Source of the DNA: Hymenobacter armeniacus
GTDB lineage: Bacteria > Bacteroidota > Bacteroidia > Cytophagales > Hymenobacteraceae
Reading direction: 5' to 3'
Assembly: GCF_014699055.1 (NCBI RefSeq)
Contig: NZ_JACXAC010000003.1
Location: forward strand, 434,001 to 498,000
DNA: 64,000 nt
Shown here: positions 60,670-64,000 of the stretch, in pieces
Layout: each line of letters starts with the position of its first letter
Position numbering within the stretch: position 1 is the first letter of the stretch
Made by a program: the position numbers and the translations under genes
Notes under the pieces: model-generated
What the model was told of the DNA's origin: nothing
The model's database searches: none
What the model saw: only the letters and a program-made list of their open reading frames with translations

Positions 60670-60715
60670 CAAACAAAAACGGCCTTTGCATGAGTGCAAA
60701 GGCCGTTTTTGTTTG
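60670..60715. terminator. Bidirectional intrinsic terminator
   Basis: CAAACAAAAACGGCCTTTGC... and its perfect complement ...AAAGGCCGTTTTTGTTTG (21-bp arms, 4-base loop) lie between the convergent phosphorylase and lipoprotein genes, T-rich in both directions. Confidence 0.9.
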
Positions 60716-60729
60716 AGAGTGCATTGACC

Positions 60730-61170
60730 CTAGGGCAGCGCCGAGAACACCCTGGCTTCGGGCACGCTGGCCCGGTTGGTGAAGCTGTAGCGCAGCTTGT
60801 TGGTGGTCAGGGAATCGACTTTGTAGCCGCCGCCTCTGAATTCGGAGAGGTCTAGGTTGTTGCTGTCCAGGGTCCAGGTGCCGGTGGTGGTCGAATTGTT
60901 GCCAATCCAAACCTGGGTATAAGTGCCGCCGGCCGCAAACTTGATGGTGTATTGCGTATTAGGCCCTTGTGGGGCCACCACGGTGCTGCGGCCGTTGTTG
61001 AACACCGTGCGGTTCAGCAGCCAGGTGTGGCCGGTAAGCATCTGTTCGGGGGTGAGCACCCGGGCAGCGGGTTGAGCAGGCTGAACGTCATCCTTCTCAC
61101 CGCAACTGGCCAATGAAGCGCCAGCGAAACCAAGAAAAAGAAACAGGGCCGGACGTAAAGTAGGCGCCAT
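60730..61170 (-). CDS. Lipocalin-like lipoprotein
   Basis: 146 residues. LFLFLGFAGASLASCGEKDD is a lipoprotein signal (LASC). After a short linker comes LTGHTWLLNRTVFNNGR, QYTIKFAAGGTYTQVW, TTGTWTLDSNNLDL and YKVDSLTTNKLRYSF, the strand pattern of lipocalin-like domains in Bacteroidota lipoproteins. Probably periplasmic or on the cell surface; ligand unknown. A near -7 box TACCTTTA lies at 61207-61200, 30 bases before the start. Confidence 0.75.
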   Translation of the reverse strand: MAPTLRPALFLFLGFAGASLASCGEKDDVQPAQPAARVLTPEQMLTGHTWLLNRTVFNNGRSTVVAPQGPNTQYTIKFAAGGTYTQVWIGNNSTTTGTWTLDSNNLDLSEFRGGGYKVDSLTTNKLRYSFTNRASVPEARVFSALP

Positions 61171-61255
61171 ACCAAAATGCTAAAAAAAGAAGGAATACTT
61201 AAAGGTATGACTTTTTTCCGGAATCGTTACATATTTCCTGAAAATCGACCAGCCT

Positions 61256-62110
61256 TTACCGTATCACCTTGGTCACGCGGGTGGCGCTGAGCACCCCAAA
61301 AATGCCCACGCCGCCTTGCACGTTGCCATAAATGGCCGACGGCTGGGCGAAGGGGTTGCCGTTGGCGTTGCGGGCGTCGCGCACCGACTGGCGGAAGCGG
61401 AACATGGCGTATTCGGTGTGGTAGAGCGTGGCCGTCACGGTGTCGTTGGCGTTGAAGCGGTAGCTGGTGCCCACCGTGAAGTTCTGGCCGTTGAGCAGCC
61501 GGTCTTCCAGCGAAATGTCGGATTCCGGGCCCTTGCGCAGGTTTTTGGGAATGGGGTCGCCCTTGTGCAGTTGCAGGCGGTAGTAGTCGCCGGGCGCGGC
61601 CGGGTCGCGGAAGTTGGTCAGGAAGTAGGCCTTGCGCTCCGAGCCCGACTTGTCGTTGAATTTGTACTCCACCGAGTCAATGGCAATGGGGGCCAGGTAG
61701 GTGGTGGTGCTGGTGGCGTGGCGGCCCTTGGTGTCGCGCACGTCGAGCTTGAACACGTCGCCGGGCCGGGCCACCAGCGGGTCGCGCCCGATGTGGGAAT
61801 GGAATTTCTCGCCCGTGGTGTCGGTCAGGGCTTTGTAGTTGGGCGAGAAAGCCAGCGGCACGAGCGTGCCGTTGGGCATGGTCAGGGTCACGGTAACGTC
61901 GGTGGGCACCTGCGGAATGACCGAGCTCAGGTAGGGCACCGACGTGGTGACGGCCAGGCTGGGCACCTTGCCGGGCTCGAGGTAACACTCCACCACCAGC
62001 TCCGAGGCATAGGTGGGCAGCGGCACGTCGATGTCGTTTTGGAGCTTGCCGCAGCCGGCCAGGGCCAGCAAGGGCAGCGCCAGAACAGTGAGGTTGGAAA
62101 TGAATTTCAT
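61256..62110 (-). CDS. DUF4249 lipoprotein
   Basis: 284 residues from ATG 62110. NLTVLALPLLALAGCGKLQ is the lipoprotein signal. DVPLPTYASELVVECYLEPGKVPSLAVTTSVPY is the DUF4249 N-terminal block, GDVFKLDVRDTKGRHATSTT and DYYRLQLHKGD the middle blocks, and NPFAQPSAIYGNVQGGVGIFGVLSATRV the conserved end. The family is nearly always encoded directly downstream of a TonB receptor, as here (59-base gap). It is presumed to be a surface partner of that receptor; the ligand is unknown. Confidence 0.88.
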   Translation of the reverse strand: MKFISNLTVLALPLLALAGCGKLQNDIDVPLPTYASELVVECYLEPGKVPSLAVTTSVPYLSSVIPQVPTDVTVTLTMPNGTLVPLAFSPNYKALTDTTGEKFHSHIGRDPLVARPGDVFKLDVRDTKGRHATSTTTYLAPIAIDSVEYKFNDKSGSERKAYFLTNFRDPAAPGDYYRLQLHKGDPIPKNLRKGPESDISLEDRLLNGQNFTVGTSYRFNANDTVTATLYHTEYAMFRFRQSVRDARNANGNPFAQPSAIYGNVQGGVGIFGVLSATRVTKVIR

Positions 62111-62169
62111 GGCTGGAAAAAGAACGTCACATCGAGGGGAGCGCCGCCGAGACATGACGGGAGAAAGCG

Positions 62170-64000
62170 CTAAAACCGGAAATTGTACGTCAGCGACGGG
62201 ATGACGGGAAACAACGACACCTGCTTGGCTGCGAAGCCCGTGGTGCGGCCGCTGGCCTTGTCGCGCACGGTTTCGAAGAACACGAAATAGGCGTTGCGGC
62301 GATTGTAGGCGTTGTAGATGCTCAGGGTAAGGTCTTGGTTGAGGCGGGCGCCGATTTTGTAGACCACCCCCAGGTCCAGGCGGTGGTAGGGGATGAGCTG
62401 GTAGGAATTGCGGTTGGGGTAGATGGGCACCGGCCGCGGGTCGATGCCGACGCTGGAACCCGGAATGTCCTGCACGCCGAAGCGGCCCAGGGGCAGCGTG
62501 GTCAGGTTGCCGGAGGTGTACACAAAGCTGGCCGTGAGGTTGATGCGGGCGTTGAGCTGGTGCAGCACCACCACCGTCAGGTTGTGGCGGCGGTCGTAGC
62601 CGGGGTGGAAGTCCTCGCCGTTGTTGATGCCGGTGGTGCCGCGTTGGGGCTGGAAATTGCGCCAGCTCCAGGCCAGGGTGTAGCCTATCCAGCCGGTGGT
62701 GCGGCCGGTTTTCTTTTCCAGGTAAATCTCATTGCCGTAGGCCCAGCTCTTGCCAAAAATGAATTCCGCGTCCAGCTCGGGGTTCACGAACAGCTGCGCA
62801 CCGTCTTTAAAATCGACCTGGTTCTGGCCCCACTTGTAGTACACTTCGTTAGTAAGCAAGTACTTGCCATCGCCCAGCAGGAAGCTGGCGCCGGTGCTCA
62901 CCTGCTGCGAGCGCTGCGGCTTCACGCTCAGGCGCGAGGGGTACCAGATGTCGGTGGGCAGGGTGGCGCCCGAGTTCGTGACCAGGTGCACGTACTGGTA
63001 CATCAGGGCGTAGTTGGCCTTGAACGAGGTGCGGTCGTTGAGGGCGTAGCGGGCGGCGGCGCGGGGCTCGATGCCGCCGTATTGGTCCGAGCCGCTGCGG
63101 AAGCCGGTGAGGCGCAGGCCGCCTTCGAGCTGCAGCTTGTCGCTGGCTTTGTAATTGTCGGAGGCGTAGAGGGCGCCCTCGGCGCCGTAGTAGTTCACGT
63201 CGGAGCCGAAGTTAACGCGGCCGTCGCCGGAGTTGGCGTCGAGGCGGCCCACGCCGAAGCGGTGCTGCGTGAACAGCGCCCCGGCCTTGAAGAGGTGTTT
63301 GTCGGTGGGCGTGTACTCCACATCGGTGCGGGCCGTGTAGTCCCGGATGTTGGAGCCCAGGCCGAAGGAAAACTGGTCGAGCCGGTTGGTGAGGCTGTAC
63401 TGGTAGTCCGACACGGCCAGCGTGGTGTTGACAAAGAGCCGCGGCGAAAACACGTGGTTCCAGCGCAGCGTGCCGATGGTGTTGCCCCAATTAAAATTGA
63501 AGTTGAAGCCGCCCGTGCTGCTGAACCCGAACACGTCGCGGCCCAGGTAACCGGTGAAAAACACCTGGTCCTTGTCGCCCAGCGTGTAGTTCGCCTTGGC
63601 GTTCATGTCGTAGAAATAATAATCGGGGATGGGGCTGTAATCCTCCTTGCCCTCGTTGGCCTTGTTGAGGGCCCGCGTGAAGATGTCGAAGTAGGTGCGG
63701 CGGCCGCTCACGATGAACGAGCCTTTGCCCTTGTTGATGGGCCCCTCGTAGGTGAGGCGCGACGAAATCAGCCCGATGCCGCCTGTGGCCACGTAGTGCT
63801 GCCGGTCGCCCTCGCGCAGCTTCACATCCACCACCGACGACAGGCGCCCGCCAAACTGCGCCGGAAAGCCCGACTTGTACAAGTCCACGCTCTGCACCGC
63901 GTCGGAATTGAACACCGAAAACAGGCCGAACAAGTGGTTGGGGTTGTACACCAGCGCATTGTCGAGCAGCACCAGGTTCTGGTCGGCCGAGCCGCCGCGC
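62170..64000 (-). CDS. TonB-dependent receptor, partner of DUF4249 (N-terminus beyond window)
   Basis: At least 609 residues; the frame is open to the window edge, so signal peptide, N-terminal domain and most of the plug are missing. The first visible part is the end of the plug: QNLVLLDNALVYNPNHLFGLFSVFNSDAVQSVDLYKSGFPAQFGGRLSSVVDVKLREG. A barrel follows, ending FPVIPSLTYNFRF with a terminal aromatic residue for outer-membrane assembly. The plug type (DxVYNPNHLFGLFS, FPAQFGGRLSSV) is that of receptors paired with DUF4249 lipoproteins; substrate unknown. Confidence 0.93.
   Translation of the reverse strand, partial: RGGSADQNLVLLDNALVYNPNHLFGLFSVFNSDAVQSVDLYKSGFPAQFGGRLSSVVDVKLREGDRQHYVATGGIGLISSRLTYEGPINKGKGSFIVSGRRTYFDIFTRALNKANEGKEDYSPIPDYYFYDMNAKANYTLGDKDQVFFTGYLGRDVFGFSSTGGFNFNFNWGNTIGTLRWNHVFSPRLFVNTTLAVSDYQYSLTNRLDQFSFGLGSNIRDYTARTDVEYTPTDKHLFKAGALFTQHRFGVGRLDANSGDGRVNFGSDVNYYGAEGALYASDNYKASDKLQLEGGLRLTGFRSGSDQYGGIEPRAAARYALNDRTSFKANYALMYQYVHLVTNSGATLPTDIWYPSRLSVKPQRSQQVSTGASFLLGDGKYLLTNEVYYKWGQNQVDFKDGAQLFVNPELDAEFIFGKSWAYGNEIYLEKKTGRTTGWIGYTLAWSWRNFQPQRGTTGINNGEDFHPGYDRRHNLTVVVLHQLNARINLTASFVYTSGNLTTLPLGRFGVQDIPGSSVGIDPRPVPIYPNRNSYQLIPYHRLDLGVVYKIGARLNQDLTLSIYNAYNRRNAYFVFFETVRDKASGRTTGFAAKQVSLFPVIPSLTYNFRF

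Noticed and set aside
1..64000. tRNA, rRNA, CRISPR array, insertion sequence, prophage or integron
   Set aside because: No cloverleaf, conserved rRNA stretch, regularly spaced repeats, transposase or integrase coding region was found; the repeats are non-coding palindromes.

Overview
The window is GC-rich chromosomal DNA from a member of the Bacteroidota. Hymenobacter or a close relative is the best guess, from high GC, several TonB-dependent receptors with carboxypeptidase-like N-terminal domains, a SusC/SusD pair with a hybrid two-component regulator, GLPGLI and DUF4249 proteins, and -7 promoter boxes of the TAnnTTTG type. No rRNA, tRNA, CRISPR array, integrase or transposase was seen. No gene-free stretch exceeds about 300 bases. 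The genus is an inference; the phylum is well supported.

Layout. 1-6.2 kb: end of a glycosyltransferase fused to a degenerate sugar-phosphotransferase-like domain, a PLP aminotransferase, a heptose-7-phosphate kinase, two small ORFs and hemE. 6.2-9.3 kb: an outer-membrane receptor and a MarR regulator, each preceded by a matching 12-bp palindrome. 9.5-15.5 kb: a GLPGLI protein plus TonB receptor operon, divergent from a histidine kinase/OmpR-type response regulator pair; the shared intergenic region holds four direct repeats phased at exactly 10 bp. 15.5-21.8 kb: marC, purE, an exo/endonuclease/phosphatase-fold protein, a lipoprotein, dnaK and an A+T-richer FCP1-like phosphatase, followed by the 3' remnant of an alpha/beta hydrolase gene.

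22-39.6 kb is a polysaccharide utilization locus: a hybrid two-component system with a sugar-binding-protein sensor, SusC, SusD, three GH30 enzymes (two are tandem paralogues), one GH5 and three esterase-type hydrolases (carboxylesterase B, esterase-D-like, SGNH). The GH30/GH5 content points to a beta-glucan, most likely beta-1,6-linked as in fungal cell walls, and the esterases suggest that it carries acyl substituents. Proposed flow: SusC/D import oligosaccharides cut by the surface lipoprotein GH30, periplasmic enzymes deacylate and finish them, and the sensor reads a released sugar.

39.6-64 kb is mostly housekeeping and small operons: rluE with an alpha/beta hydrolase, a methyltransferase, a metallo-beta-lactamase-fold protein with an NAD(P)-binding protein, an orphan VWA-domain membrane protein, fabG with a DUF4262 gene and a yiiX-like gene interrupted by an in-frame TGA, a geranylgeranyl-reductase-like flavoprotein, TPR proteins, lpd, an EamA transporter, an ArnT-like glycosyltransferase, rarA, sppA, purine nucleoside phosphorylase, and finally a DUF4249 lipoprotein behind a TonB receptor cut by the window edge.

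Intergenic spaces repeatedly carry long imperfect palindromes of several sequence classes; in two classes each arm is itself a hairpin.
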